Source: Bacillota bacterium
GTDB taxonomy: Bacteria > Bacillota > UBA4882 > UBA8346
Assembly (NCBI GenBank): GCA_023400055.1
Contig: JAEXFN010000038.1
Coordinates: forward strand, 1-64,000
DNA length: 64,000 nucleotides
Direction of reading: 5' to 3'
The position numbers and the translations under genes were made by a program. Positions 1 through 8,259 of this stretch are shown one piece after another (the first letter of the stretch is position 1; every line of letters begins with the position of its first letter). A model generated the notes under the pieces. That model worked only from the letters and a program-made list of their open reading frames with translations. It did not search any database and was not told the origin of the DNA.

Positions 1-290
1 CGATGGGGGCTATTCCTGCCCCCACACCATCGGCTTTATTCGCCGTCCTAGCTAAGCCGATTTTGGACTTCCATGTCCTGACCCAGGACCAAAGGGTGTA
101 GTGGGACACCCTTTGGAATCCGCCCAGCCGGAACCGAGGTTCCGGCGCCTCCTCATTCGTCCGGGGTTTTAGAATGCCGCCGCCATCCATGGCATTCTGT
201 CTGGCAACCAAGTGGAGGCTTCCGTCCCCGACCGCAGTTTTTCATCCTGAAAAGAAGCGGCGCCGTCTCCATCCCTGGAGACGGGTGCGA
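1..290. repeat. Non-coding field of consecutive hairpins
   Basis: No credible gene lies here. The stretch is a run of near-perfect inverted repeats: 1-6/27-32 enclosing 5-10/18-23, 31-36/54-59, 75-80/84-89, 89-99/106-116 (11 bp), 127-135/138-146 (9 bp, 2-nt loop), 171-178/191-198 (8 bp) and 263-270/277-284. Their density is far above what chance would give. It could be a structured RNA, a cluster of dispersed palindromic elements or the edge of a repeat element extending to the left. Function is unknown. Confidence 0.5.
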
Positions 291-398
291 TTCAAACTTT
301 CGATGTTTTACGTATTAGTTACTTAACTTTCGTAAACCTTCCGCCTTCAAGGAGGAAGGCGGGCGACGCCTCTTTTCATGGATGAAAAACTGCGGTCG
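229..398. repeat. Long-range 19-bp perfect inverted repeat
   Basis: Positions 229-247 are exactly complementary to 380-398, and the match continues imperfectly inward, so the whole segment could fold back on itself. A further 8-bp stem (341-348 with 355-362) sits inside it. This resembles the ends of a small non-autonomous or dispersed intergenic repeat. No flanking target duplication was recognised. Confidence 0.5.
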
Positions 399-517
399 CC
401 CTGCGGAGGGGACATCGAAAGCCATGACCCAGTAACCAGGCAAAAGGCCAGGGATGGCGAAGATGATTACCGGATGCATAAGGGAGGACGGGAATCCGTA
501 GGTTCCAGCGCCTTTTT

Positions 518-547
518 GGTTACTTTTTGGGCGAGCAAAAAGTAACC
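518..547. repeat. 12-bp perfect inverted repeat, dispersed-repeat type
   Basis: Arms 518-529 and 536-547 pair perfectly around a 6-nt loop. Read as protein, both strands give a short KKVT-like string, which I recall from spurious ORFs in dispersed repeats of other Firmicutes. The 300-880 stretch otherwise shows only an AT-rich segment (640-800) before the next gene, and I see no supported gene in it. Confidence 0.4.
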
Positions 548-889
548 CGCCGTCGGAACCGTGGGCCAAAAGAAAGAGCATCCATAAGTTCTTCTCTTTG
601 CACTTCCTTATCCAGGCAAGGAATCTGGTTTAGGCTGTTTGTCAAGGTCTCTTTCTATTTTTTTAATGTTATATCAGATAGTTTCGATAACTTTTTCTCT
701 GCCAAAGCTGCGTTATAAAATCAAATTTTTTTGCAAGCCGTTTGCAAGACGATTCCAACCCTCTTTCAAAAAAATTAAAAGGAACCGGTTCGATATATAT
801 CTTGTCAAGGCGGATCGCGGTCCGAGCCTCCGCCGCTCCGGGCCGTCGTTCTTCAGGACAAACTTAACGAACAAAAGGAGTTGTTTTTG

Positions 890-1456
890 ATGAAAAAGCT
901 ATTCGTGGCAATGCTGGTCATCCTGATGATGGGGCTCTATTCGACCCTGGCCCTGGCCAACGTGACCCTCAATGCCAGCTTCGATTCGGCAGGGAAGCAC
1001 AAGGTGGAAGACAATACCGCCGCCGATACCAAGGATTCGGCGTCGTTTGAAGCTGAATATACCGTGACCGACGGCCCTTCCGAATACGGCGTCGGCATCG
1101 GCTATCAATGCCCCCGGGAGATCAAGGATCTGGACGGCAAGTTTAAATTCATTCCGCTGTACCTTACCGGCAAGTATTATTTCGAAACGGAGCAAGGCAA
1201 TGTCGCTCCCTTCATCGTCGGGCGGGTCGGCTACAACTTTTTTTCCGGCGATGACGATTACAAAGCCGGCAACGATCTCGGCAACGGATTTTACTGCGCA
1301 CTCGGTTTTGGCGTAGCCCTGGCGAAGGTGGGCGACGGCCACAGCTCCATCGCGGCGCTCTATGAAATCAATAACGGCACCCTCAAGGTTTCCGGCAGCG
1401 ATCAAGATGTGAAATATGCCGCGGCCAAACTGGTCTACAGCTACAAGTTTAATTAA
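890..1456 (+). CDS. Small outer-membrane-like beta-barrel protein
   Basis: This encodes a 188-residue exported protein. The ATG at 890 is chosen because an AAGGAG ribosome site (875-880) lies 9 nt upstream; an in-frame TTG at 881 touches that site. A signal peptide is clear: MKK, a hydrophobic core, then ALA at about residue 24. The mature part is built of alternating polar/aromatic strands (GVGIGYQ, PLYLTGKYYF, PFIVGRVGYNFF, AALYEINNG) and ends YSYKFN, with a terminal aromatic. This is the pattern of 8-stranded OmpA/OmpX-like barrels. It implies an outer membrane, in agreement with the TonB system downstream. The exact function is unknown. Confidence 0.65.
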   Translation: MKKLFVAMLVILMMGLYSTLALANVTLNASFDSAGKHKVEDNTAADTKDSASFEAEYTVTDGPSEYGVGIGYQCPREIKDLDGKFKFIPLYLTGKYYFETEQGNVAPFIVGRVGYNFFSGDDDYKAGNDLGNGFYCALGFGVALAKVGDGHSSIAALYEINNGTLKVSGSDQDVKYAAAKLVYSYKFN

Positions 1457-1546
1457 CCGAACCGGCTATTGAGAAGCTTCCGGGTCGAAGGCGCGGCGGA
1501 TAAGGCCCGGCAGCCTCCCAGGCAGTAGGATATGGAGACGAAAGCG

Positions 1547-3292
1547 ATGCCCTTTTGCAAAACGGTTACGGAACCGGAGATGATTCTGATCCAGATTGTC
1601 CAATGTTCCAATCCGACCTATTGGTACCATGACCAGATCGGGGGGATATTCCTGGTGGAACCGATGTTGTTTCGCGAATTCTATATCGTTTACTCGGACA
1701 GCTGCGAAGAAGAGCTGCAATTGATCAAAATGACCGATTGCCATGTGATTCCCTATGACGGGCCGACCTGCCCCGCCAAATCGGCCTGGGGCGATCATTG
1801 GGGCCATTCCTGGCAGCTTTTCTGGCAGAAGCTGAAAAGCCGGGTTAAAATCCTGGGGACGCTGGCGTTTTTGGGGTTGCTCCTGCTGATGCCGGCAGAT
1901 AACGCCCTGGCCTATACGTTCAATTCGCTTTATGCCGGCTATAACGACGACTATCTCGGCGCCGGCTTTAGCTCGATCCGCCAGGAATATATTGCGGACC
2001 ATTCTTGCCTGGCCTTTGACAATGTCACCACCAGCGCCATCACCGGGATGAATCAGTCGACCTATTACTGTTTCGTCGATTCCCAAAAAGAGCTGGCGGA
2101 TCAGTTCCTGACTAATTTTTCAGCCGCTGGCCCGCTGCGTCCCGGCTCCACCACGGCCGCCTCGCCAGAGACCCGCTTCATTGTCGAGAATACCCTGTTT
2201 TCGGCCGATAAAATCACTATTATCGCCTATTGGCGCCAGGCCGAACAACGCGTGTCCAGCACGATCCCGCCGAAGATCAACGACGCGGCGCTGACGGTCC
2301 TAAAAAGGGATCCCCGCCAATTTTTCCTGCTTTACGGCGATCAATATGTCAGTTCGGCCATTCTGGGAAAGAATCTCTTTCTGGTCTATCAGGCGACCGC
2401 CGCCGCCGATTCGGCGCGGACCCGCAGCCTCATCCGACAGGCCATGGCGCTTCACATCCAGCAGATTTTCGGGGCCAAACTCAGCGACGCCGAAGCAACC
2501 TTCGCCGATGCGGCGCTGGCCAAAGTCCGGACCACCCTTAACGCTTACGGTTATGGGGTGCCCAACTTTACCCCCATTACTTCGGCCGAGGATCTGAAAA
2601 CCGCCATCGAGCAGATAACCGCTTCGACGGTTATCGCCAGGGAGTTGAGCAGCTATACCCGGACCAGCAACGGCAATGGCGCGACTTTCTATAATATCGC
2701 GGGATACCTCGATACAGTCAACGAGTGGCAAAAGACCCTATCCAACCTGGATTATATTGCCACCAACGCCCGGCTCAGCTCGAAACTCTTCCTCGATTGC
2801 CAGAAGACCATCCATACCCTGAACGAACAAATGAAGCTTTTTTATGCCGGCTCGAACGGAACCGACTCCGCCAAACTCGATAACCAACTGCTGAAAAACC
2901 TGTATGACCGCTATCTGGCCGAGATGCACATCGCCTCCAGAACTTATCACCTGCCGGTGATCAAAAATCAAACCGATCTGGATCTGCGCGGCCTGGGAGA
3001 GGTCGAATCCCTGAAAATCGAGCTCATCGTGAAACGCAGCTTCTTTTCCAGGCTGTTCGACCGGCACGCGGCCGTCAGCCTGTACATTTTGGACGGGGAT
3101 GGCAACTGGTCGGAGTACCAGCGCATTCCGCTGCCGTCCAAAACGACCCGATTCACGATCTATGAGGGCGCCAAGTTTCGCGATCGGTTCCGGCTGGTCT
3201 TTTCGAAGCCGAAATCCCATCCCGCCGTCGAAATCTTCTGCTCCTATACGGAGAAACCCGACGATATCATCTTGTTGCAAACCAGCCGCTAA
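1547..3292 (+). CDS. Exported protein with MACPF-like motif and fused N-terminal domain
   Basis: Not recognised as a named family. The N-terminal ~85 residues hold a small domain (ILIQIVQCSNPTYWYHDQIG, later TDCHVIPY) reminiscent of short Firmicute proteins with a YWYxxxIG motif. A hydrophobic segment ending DNALA (about residues 102-122) follows and could be a signal anchor or a delayed signal peptide, with about 460 exported residues after it. Near residue 263 the string YGDQYVSSAILGK resembles the membrane-attack/perforin signature Y-G-T-H-Y...G-G, and a helical stretch follows. The last ~110 residues look beta-rich. ATG 1547 is preferred (GGAG 9 nt upstream) over ATG 1532. The MACPF assignment is tentative. 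Confidence 0.45.
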   Translation: MPFCKTVTEPEMILIQIVQCSNPTYWYHDQIGGIFLVEPMLFREFYIVYSDSCEEELQLIKMTDCHVIPYDGPTCPAKSAWGDHWGHSWQLFWQKLKSRVKILGTLAFLGLLLLMPADNALAYTFNSLYAGYNDDYLGAGFSSIRQEYIADHSCLAFDNVTTSAITGMNQSTYYCFVDSQKELADQFLTNFSAAGPLRPGSTTAASPETRFIVENTLFSADKITIIAYWRQAEQRVSSTIPPKINDAALTVLKRDPRQFFLLYGDQYVSSAILGKNLFLVYQATAAADSARTRSLIRQAMALHIQQIFGAKLSDAEATFADAALAKVRTTLNAYGYGVPNFTPITSAEDLKTAIEQITASTVIARELSSYTRTSNGNGATFYNIAGYLDTVNEWQKTLSNLDYIATNARLSSKLFLDCQKTIHTLNEQMKLFYAGSNGTDSAKLDNQLLKNLYDRYLAEMHIASRTYHLPVIKNQTDLDLRGLGEVESLKIELIVKRSFFSRLFDRHAAVSLYILDGDGNWSEYQRIPLPSKTTRFTIYEGAKFRDRFRLVFSKPKSHPAVEIFCSYTEKPDDIILLQTSR

Positions 3293-3325
3293 ACCGGATT
3301 GCTCCCGACCCTTCCGGTCCGCTAT

Positions 3326-3363
3326 AAAGCTTCAGCGCTCCGCCGGCTGAGGCTTTTGTTTTT
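3326..3363 (+). terminator. Rho-independent terminator after the MACPF-like gene
   Basis: A stem of about 10 bp with one mismatch (3327-3336 pairing with 3346-3355) is followed by TTTTGTTTTT. It lies 35 nt after the stop codon. Confidence 0.7.
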
Positions 3364-3528
3364 CTGCGTCAAATAGAATAGCGTCGCGAATATTACGAAA
3401 ACGTTTTATCATGGCTATCCATCGGCCGACGGACCCCAGAAACAGTTTCTTCTCTCGGGTTAATCACGATTATATCGGTTCGATCTTGGAAAATGAGGGA
3501 CAATTTGACAGAATTTTTGCATACCAAC

Positions 3529-3557
3529 TTGTATTTGGCCGGCGACTGTAATATAAT
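3529..3557 (+). promoter_or_regulatory. Sigma-A-like promoter of the GH130 gene
   Basis: TTGTAT at 3529-3534 and a perfect TATAAT at 3552-3557 are separated by 17 bp, about 50 nt before the start codon. A second possible -35, TTGACA, lies at 3505-3510 but lacks a matching -10. The rest of the 3364-3528 gap shows nothing clear. Confidence 0.5.
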
Positions 3558-3608
3558 TCGCTATAACGATTTCGTAATCAATTCTGTTATGCGAAGGGAG
3601 CGATGCAT

Positions 3609-4625
3609 ATGTCCGATTCAAACCAATCGACCAGCATCCCGTCCACCATCATCGGCGCCGCTTTGCCCAACCTGCCCTGGGAAGACCGGCCCGCCGATTG
3701 CCAGGAGATTATCTGGCGATCGACGCGCAATCCGATCATTCCCCGCCATGGGACCGCCACTTCCAACAGCATCTTCAACAGCGCGGTCGTTCCGTTCCAA
3801 GGACAATTCGCCGGGGTTTTCCGTTGCGACGACAAACGCCGCCGGATGCAGCTTCATGCCGGAATGAGCGCCGACGGGCTCCACTGGCGGATCGCTCCTG
3901 AACCCATCGTTTTTCACTGCGCTCAACCGGAGATCGCCGAGTTTAACTACGGCCGCTACGATCCCCGGGTCTGCCGGCTCGAAGATCATTACTACGTGAC
4001 CTGGTGCAACGGCTATCAGGGTTACCCGACCATCGGAGTGGCCTACACCGATGACTTTCAGGAGTTTTACCAGCTGGAGAACGCCTTTCTGCCCTTTAAC
4101 CGCAACGGTGTCCTGTTTCCCCGCAAGATCGGCGGCCGATACGCCATGCTGAGCCGGCCGAGCGACAACGGGCACACTCCGTTCGGCGATATTTTTTACA
4201 GCGAAAGCCCCGACCTGATTCACTGGGGCCGTCATCGCCTGGTCATGCGCCCGGCGGAAGGCTGGCAGTCGACCAAGGTCGGCGCCGGACCCACGCCGAT
4301 CGAAACCCGTGCTGGCTGGCTCTTGATCTACCACGGCGTTTTGACCTCTTGCAACGGCTTTGTCTATAGCGCTGGCGCCGCTTTGCTGGATCTGGACCAG
4401 CCGTGGCGGGTGCTCTACCGCACCGCGCCCTATCTGTTCTCCCCGCAAACCCTATATGAGTGCGTCGGGGACGTTCCCAATGTGGTCTTCCCCTGCGCCG
4501 CAATTTACGACGCGCCCAGCGGCCGGATCGCCATTTATTACGGGGCGGCCGACACCGTGACTTGTCTGGCCTTCACCCAGGTCGACGCATTGATCGGCTT
4601 TATCAAGGCCAATTCGCTGGTCTGA
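3609..4625 (+). CDS. GH130-family beta-mannoside phosphorylase-like protein
   Basis: A 338-residue cytoplasmic protein of glycoside hydrolase family 130, whose members phosphorolyse beta-linked mannosides (mannosyl-glucose or mannooligosaccharides) to mannose-1-phosphate. Family features: a five-bladed propeller with the catalytic-Asp motif YDPRVCRLEDHYYVTW (about residue 118 on), GVAYTDDFQEF, FSESPDLIHWG-type repeats and VGAGPTPIETRAGWLLIYHG. The substrate cannot be told from sequence. ATG 3609 has AGGGAG 8 nt upstream, while the ATG at 3603 is only 2 nt from it. It is monocistronic, converges on the chelatase gene, and no sugar transporter lies beside it. Confidence 0.85.
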   Translation: MSDSNQSTSIPSTIIGAALPNLPWEDRPADCQEIIWRSTRNPIIPRHGTATSNSIFNSAVVPFQGQFAGVFRCDDKRRRMQLHAGMSADGLHWRIAPEPIVFHCAQPEIAEFNYGRYDPRVCRLEDHYYVTWCNGYQGYPTIGVAYTDDFQEFYQLENAFLPFNRNGVLFPRKIGGRYAMLSRPSDNGHTPFGDIFYSESPDLIHWGRHRLVMRPAEGWQSTKVGAGPTPIETRAGWLLIYHGVLTSCNGFVYSAGAALLDLDQPWRVLYRTAPYLFSPQTLYECVGDVPNVVFPCAAIYDAPSGRIAIYYGAADTVTCLAFTQVDALIGFIKANSLV

Positions 4626-4672
4626 ACGCGCCCGCTGTCCGTCCCGTTGCGGCGGGCACCGGGAGTCGCCGA

Positions 4673-5626
4673 TCACTCGGACGCCGCGATGGATGCATAC
4701 TCGCGCGCCCGCTGCAGAATCCAGTCCGTCAGGAGGTCGTTCGCATCGGGAAGCAGCGTCTTGGATCCCAATACCAGCGCACCGGAGTCGATCCGTTTTT
4801 GGAGGGCGGTCCGGATCGGTTCGTTTTTGGCGACGGCCCGCTCGATTAGTTCCCGGGCGCTTAACCCGAGATAGAGCGAGACGACCAGGATTCGCGGCCG
4901 GACGGCGGCTGCCTTCTCGATGGCCGGGAGGCCGGTCCGGATCAGCGATTGGCCCACGCCGACGTAGGCATAGGTCCAATAACCGATCCCGGTCCGCTGA
5001 GCGATCGGTTCCGCCACTTCCTTCAGCAGCCGGTCCCAATAGGGACGGTAGAGTTCCGAGCCGTGGCACAGGTAGACGATGCCTTCCCGGGAAGCCTCGC
5101 GGCTCAGTTCGCTGACCTGCCGCAGCAGGACCGTTTGGAGGAGATCACCATAGGCCAGCGGCGGCCCGAGCGTGATCCGCGCCTGGGAGTGGACCAGCCC
5201 GATCCCTTCCTGGCGGAGCCGTTCCACCTGACGCCGCTCGCGGTACAGCCCCAGTACCGTCGGCACATCGCTCGCCAGATGTTCCGAAGGAGTCATGAAA
5301 AGCGGCAGCGCATAGATCTCGCGCACCCCTTGGGCTTCGAGCTGGACCACGCCGGCGCGGATGGACGGTTCCGCTTCTAAAAAGCCCACCGCCACCCGGG
5401 AAAAGCCGTCGCCATCCCCGGCGGCCAGTTTTCCCCGGACCAGCTCGCCGAGGCGATGAACCTGTTCATTCCAGCCGGAATCGGACGAACCATGGGCCAC
5501 CAGCAACAATCCCCGTCCGGACGGGCCGTCGCCCCGGGCGGCGCGCCCGGGATAGGCTCCGCCAAACGCCACCCCTAATAATAATAGCAGAAATAGCCAA
5601 ATAGCACTTCGTTTCAATCGTTTCAT
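4673..5626 (-). CDS. Exported CbiX/CbiK-like chelatase (two lobes)
   Basis: A 317-residue protein of the sirohydrochlorin cobalt/ferrochelatase class, here with a signal peptide (MKRLKR plus a leucine-rich core, residues 1-30), so probably periplasmic. The N lobe has LLLVAHGSSD (His45) and PLFMTPSEHLASDVP (His116), matching the two CbiX active-site histidines. The C lobe repeats the first (YLCHGSE, His188), but the second position reads LYLGLSARELIE with Arg258 instead of His. CbiK-P of Desulfovibrio vulgaris is a known exported relative. It is the last gene of the receptor/ABC/nitrogenase-like unit, 55 nt after the previous gene. ATG 5626 follows GGAGG. It may insert or remove metal from the imported ligand; the direction is unknown. 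Confidence 0.75.
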   Translation of the reverse strand: MKRLKRSAIWLFLLLLLGVAFGGAYPGRAARGDGPSGRGLLLVAHGSSDSGWNEQVHRLGELVRGKLAAGDGDGFSRVAVGFLEAEPSIRAGVVQLEAQGVREIYALPLFMTPSEHLASDVPTVLGLYRERRQVERLRQEGIGLVHSQARITLGPPLAYGDLLQTVLLRQVSELSREASREGIVYLCHGSELYRPYWDRLLKEVAEPIAQRTGIGYWTYAYVGVGQSLIRTGLPAIEKAAAVRPRILVVSLYLGLSARELIERAVAKNEPIRTALQKRIDSGALVLGSKTLLPDANDLLTDWILQRAREYASIAASE

Positions 5627-5681
5627 CCTCGTTTTCCTCCGAATCGGATAGTTTTTGGATTGCCGGACTGGCCGCCAGCAG

Positions 5682-6950
5682 CTAAAACCCGGCCGGCCGC
5701 CGGCCGCGTCGGGCCTGGACCCCATTGAGCAGCAATTCGATCAGGTATGCCGCGCCACGGAACCCCACCAACGGGGTGAATTCATATACCAGGATCCGTT
5801 CCAGGTTGGGATTGGCCACCTGGATCTTGAGCGGCGCTTCGCCGGACCGCGCCAGCAGCATCCCGTCGCCCAGGATCACCTGGGGCTCCGTCTCCAATAA
5901 GGCGGCGATGGCCAGCTCTTCGTCGCTCACCAGCAGCCGTTCCTGAAGCGACCGGCTGAGTTCCCGGTGATAATCGCCCGCCAAGCGATGGTTGACAATG
6001 AGCGCTCTCAGGTCCAGGCCCAGCTCTTCGGCAACGAAAGGCGCCAATTCCGCCAGAAAATCATAGGCTCCGGCTAAGACCGTCGGCAGTTTCCCGAAGG
6101 CGGCCAGCACGACCCGGCTCCGCCAGATCAGCCGCCGCAGGGCCGCCTGTTCCTCCGCCAGATAGTCGGAGTCCGGTTTACAGCCCAGGAGCTCGCCGAG
6201 CCCTTCGAGCCAGTCCGCGCTGCCTCGCAACCCGTAGGGACAGCCGGCCCAGTACGGCTGACCGTACCGTTCCTTCAAGATCGCGGCGGCGGTCAATCCC
6301 TCCGAGCGCAATACCAGATTGAAGCGGGCCTCGCCGGCTTTTTCTAACTCGGCCAGGGATGATTCCGCCGTAAAGACCGCCTGGAGCCGGAAGCCGAAGG
6401 CCCGTTCGATCATGCGGGCGATCTCGCGGTGGTCGGCGGCAAAGTTATAGTGATCGATAGTGCCGCCGATGATGTTATAGGTGCGAGCCTCTTTTTGCTC
6501 GGGCGGCCGCACCACCGTCTCCGCCAAAACCCGCAGCGCCGAGCCGATGCCTACCGGATAATCACCTTGAAATCCGCCGCTGTCGAAGACGATCAGCCGC
6601 GCGTTCAGCGCCGGTTGCAACTCGCGGCAGACTCCCGCCAGATCGGCTCCGACCACCGCCGCCAGCGCCGAGCCGACCACCGCGATGACAGCTGGCCGGT
6701 AAGTCCGGTCCACCTCCCGGACGGTCTCGGCCAACCGGCCGGTATCGCCCAGGACCACCTCGGTCTCGTCGAGATCGGTGGTATACAATCCCGCCCGCAG
6801 CTCCGCGTTGAGCTGCATCAGGCTTTCCAGCGCGTAATGAGTGGTGCCGGCCGGACCGTACTCCACGATGCAAATATCGCGGATCGCACCCAGCGTCCAC
6901 AAGAGTCCCATCCGATCCGAAGGGATCGGCAAATCGTTATACAGCCGCAT
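5682..6950 (-). CDS. Nitrogenase-like component 1, NifK/NifN-type subunit
   Basis: A 422-residue member of the nitrogenase component 1 family (NifDK/NifEN/BchNB/CfbD). Its start is typical (RDICIVEYGPAGTTHYALE), followed by TTDLDETEVVLGDTGRL and VVGSALAAVVGADL. At the two family cysteine positions it carries Thr36 (GPAGT) and Ala96 (VGSAL). Only Cys27, Cys107, Cys238 and Cys258 or so remain. It therefore cannot make a symmetric P-cluster. It overlaps the preceding subunit gene by 14 bp, implying coupled translation and a heterodimer or heterotetramer. Probably cytoplasmic; substrate unknown. It is clearly not part of a nif operon, as no nifH, nifB or nifE lies here. Confidence 0.8.
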   Translation of the reverse strand: MRLYNDLPIPSDRMGLLWTLGAIRDICIVEYGPAGTTHYALESLMQLNAELRAGLYTTDLDETEVVLGDTGRLAETVREVDRTYRPAVIAVVGSALAAVVGADLAGVCRELQPALNARLIVFDSGGFQGDYPVGIGSALRVLAETVVRPPEQKEARTYNIIGGTIDHYNFAADHREIARMIERAFGFRLQAVFTAESSLAELEKAGEARFNLVLRSEGLTAAAILKERYGQPYWAGCPYGLRGSADWLEGLGELLGCKPDSDYLAEEQAALRRLIWRSRVVLAAFGKLPTVLAGAYDFLAELAPFVAEELGLDLRALIVNHRLAGDYHRELSRSLQERLLVSDEELAIAALLETEPQVILGDGMLLARSGEAPLKIQVANPNLERILVYEFTPLVGFRGAAYLIELLLNGVQARRGRRPAGF

Positions 6951-8253
6951 GGCGGGTTTCCTTCCCCGGCGTGGCGTTATGCTGCGCCGCTGCGCCGATC
7001 TGCCGCATCAGGTTCACGGTCACTTCAAACCCGGTCCGGGCAGCCAACCGGTCCAGGACCACTTGCCGAATGCCGTGACCGGCCAGCCGTTCCGGGCTCT
7101 CGTGGCCGAGGTAAAAATTCGGCCGGAGCTGACCATAGAGCGATTGCAACGGCGCGATGTTGGCGACCCGGGTCACATAAGGGTCGTGCCCGGCCGCCAG
7201 CAGCGCGGCGCCGTCCACCTCGGCCCCGGGATACAGCTCGCGGAGCTGTATCAAAAGCGGCGTCATTTCCAGGCGGGCCAAAAATTCGGCCAATTCCAGA
7301 GGGAGCAATGGCGAATTCCCGTAAATATAAGTCGTCCCCTGAAGATCCGGCTGGTATTCGGCGATGAGCCGTTCCGTCGCCCGGCGGCCGTCCTCAATCT
7401 CTTCCGCCAGATCGATCCGGAGCGCCGCAGCGATGGCCCCGTAAGCGGCAGCAATTCGTTCGGGCGCTACATAACGCGGGAAGGACACATATTCTCGGCC
7501 GAAGCGTTCTTTCATCCGCCGGGCCAGCGGCAAGCCGCTGGGATCGGTCACAATATTCAACGCGGCCGCTGGCGCTTCGCGGATGCTCTGCACGCTCCCG
7601 GAGCAGGGCAGTTCCAAGTGGACGGCGATCCCTTTGCGGCGCAGATTCTGGACCAGTTCGGTCTCGTCCAGGTTCCGGTACCTCTGGCCGAGCAGGTTCA
7701 CGCTTCCGGCGCGGAGCGGCTGGTCCGTCATCAGATCGGCCAAGGCCGCCAGGGCGCGTTCGATCCCCGGAATATGATTTTTGCAGCTGAAATGGTCGGT
7801 CTTGACCAGCAGCAAGCGGCCGCCGAGTCTTTCCTGCCAAACCGGGAGCTCGGCCTCCAGATCTTCGCCGATCAGCTCCGGGATGCAGGTGGATACGATC
7901 AAAATGGCCTCCGGGGCGGAGCGCCGCTCGATCTCTTGCAGTGCTTGGCCGATGGCGTCGCGGCAGCCGAAGATCACATCCTGCTGGCTCAGACAGCCGG
8001 AGAAGAAAAGGTCGCTGCCGACCGCGGCATCGTTGCGGGCTCGCATCATCACGAAGTTCTTGGTGTAATAAGCGCATTCCTCGACGCCCAGGACCAGGAC
8101 GGCCAAGCCTCGGATATTCCAGGTGGTCAGCGCCACCCCGAAGAGCGGGCAATGAGTTCCGGGGAATTGGGCGTACGACAGCGGCAAAATATCGCGCGCC
8201 GTCTGAACCGCCGATAATCGCTTGAGTTTTTCCAGCAACGTCGCTTCAGTCAC
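6937..8253 (-). CDS. Nitrogenase-like component 1, NifD/BchN-type subunit
   Basis: A 438-residue nitrogenase component 1 family protein. Cysteines sit at the expected cluster positions: GTHCPLFG (Cys35), GVEECAYYTK (Cys60) and STCIPELIGEDL (Cys123). Others lie at 87, 97 and 157. The pattern resembles the three-Cys subunit of dark protochlorophyllide reductase or CfbD, which hold a single [4Fe-4S] cluster. The gene starts 6 nt after the ABC ATPase and overlaps the second subunit, so it belongs to the metal-chelate uptake operon. The likely role is a low-potential reduction of the imported compound, fed by a NifH-type ATPase that must be encoded elsewhere. The substrate is inference. Confidence 0.8.
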   Translation of the reverse strand: MTEATLLEKLKRLSAVQTARDILPLSYAQFPGTHCPLFGVALTTWNIRGLAVLVLGVEECAYYTKNFVMMRARNDAAVGSDLFFSGCLSQQDVIFGCRDAIGQALQEIERRSAPEAILIVSTCIPELIGEDLEAELPVWQERLGGRLLLVKTDHFSCKNHIPGIERALAALADLMTDQPLRAGSVNLLGQRYRNLDETELVQNLRRKGIAVHLELPCSGSVQSIREAPAAALNIVTDPSGLPLARRMKERFGREYVSFPRYVAPERIAAAYGAIAAALRIDLAEEIEDGRRATERLIAEYQPDLQGTTYIYGNSPLLPLELAEFLARLEMTPLLIQLRELYPGAEVDGAALLAAGHDPYVTRVANIAPLQSLYGQLRPNFYLGHESPERLAGHGIRQVVLDRLAARTGFEVTVNLMRQIGAAAQHNATPGKETRHAAV

Positions 8254-8259
8254 GCTCTC

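Noticed and set aside
315..581. Minus-strand 88-residue protein
   Set aside because: It lies across the inverted-repeat region and its sequence looks like a translated dispersed repeat.
2230..2731. Alternative frames inside the MACPF-like gene
   Set aside because: Out of frame with the 582-codon gene and without ribosome sites or family motifs.
6429..8217. Long plus-strand open frames opposite the nitrogenase-like genes
   Set aside because: They are shadows in GC-rich DNA; the minus strand carries family motifs throughout.
5682..8253. True nitrogen-fixation genes (nifDK or nifEN)
   Set aside because: No nifH, nifB or FeMo-cofactor ligand motifs; the second subunit lacks P-cluster cysteines, and the context is metal-chelate uptake.
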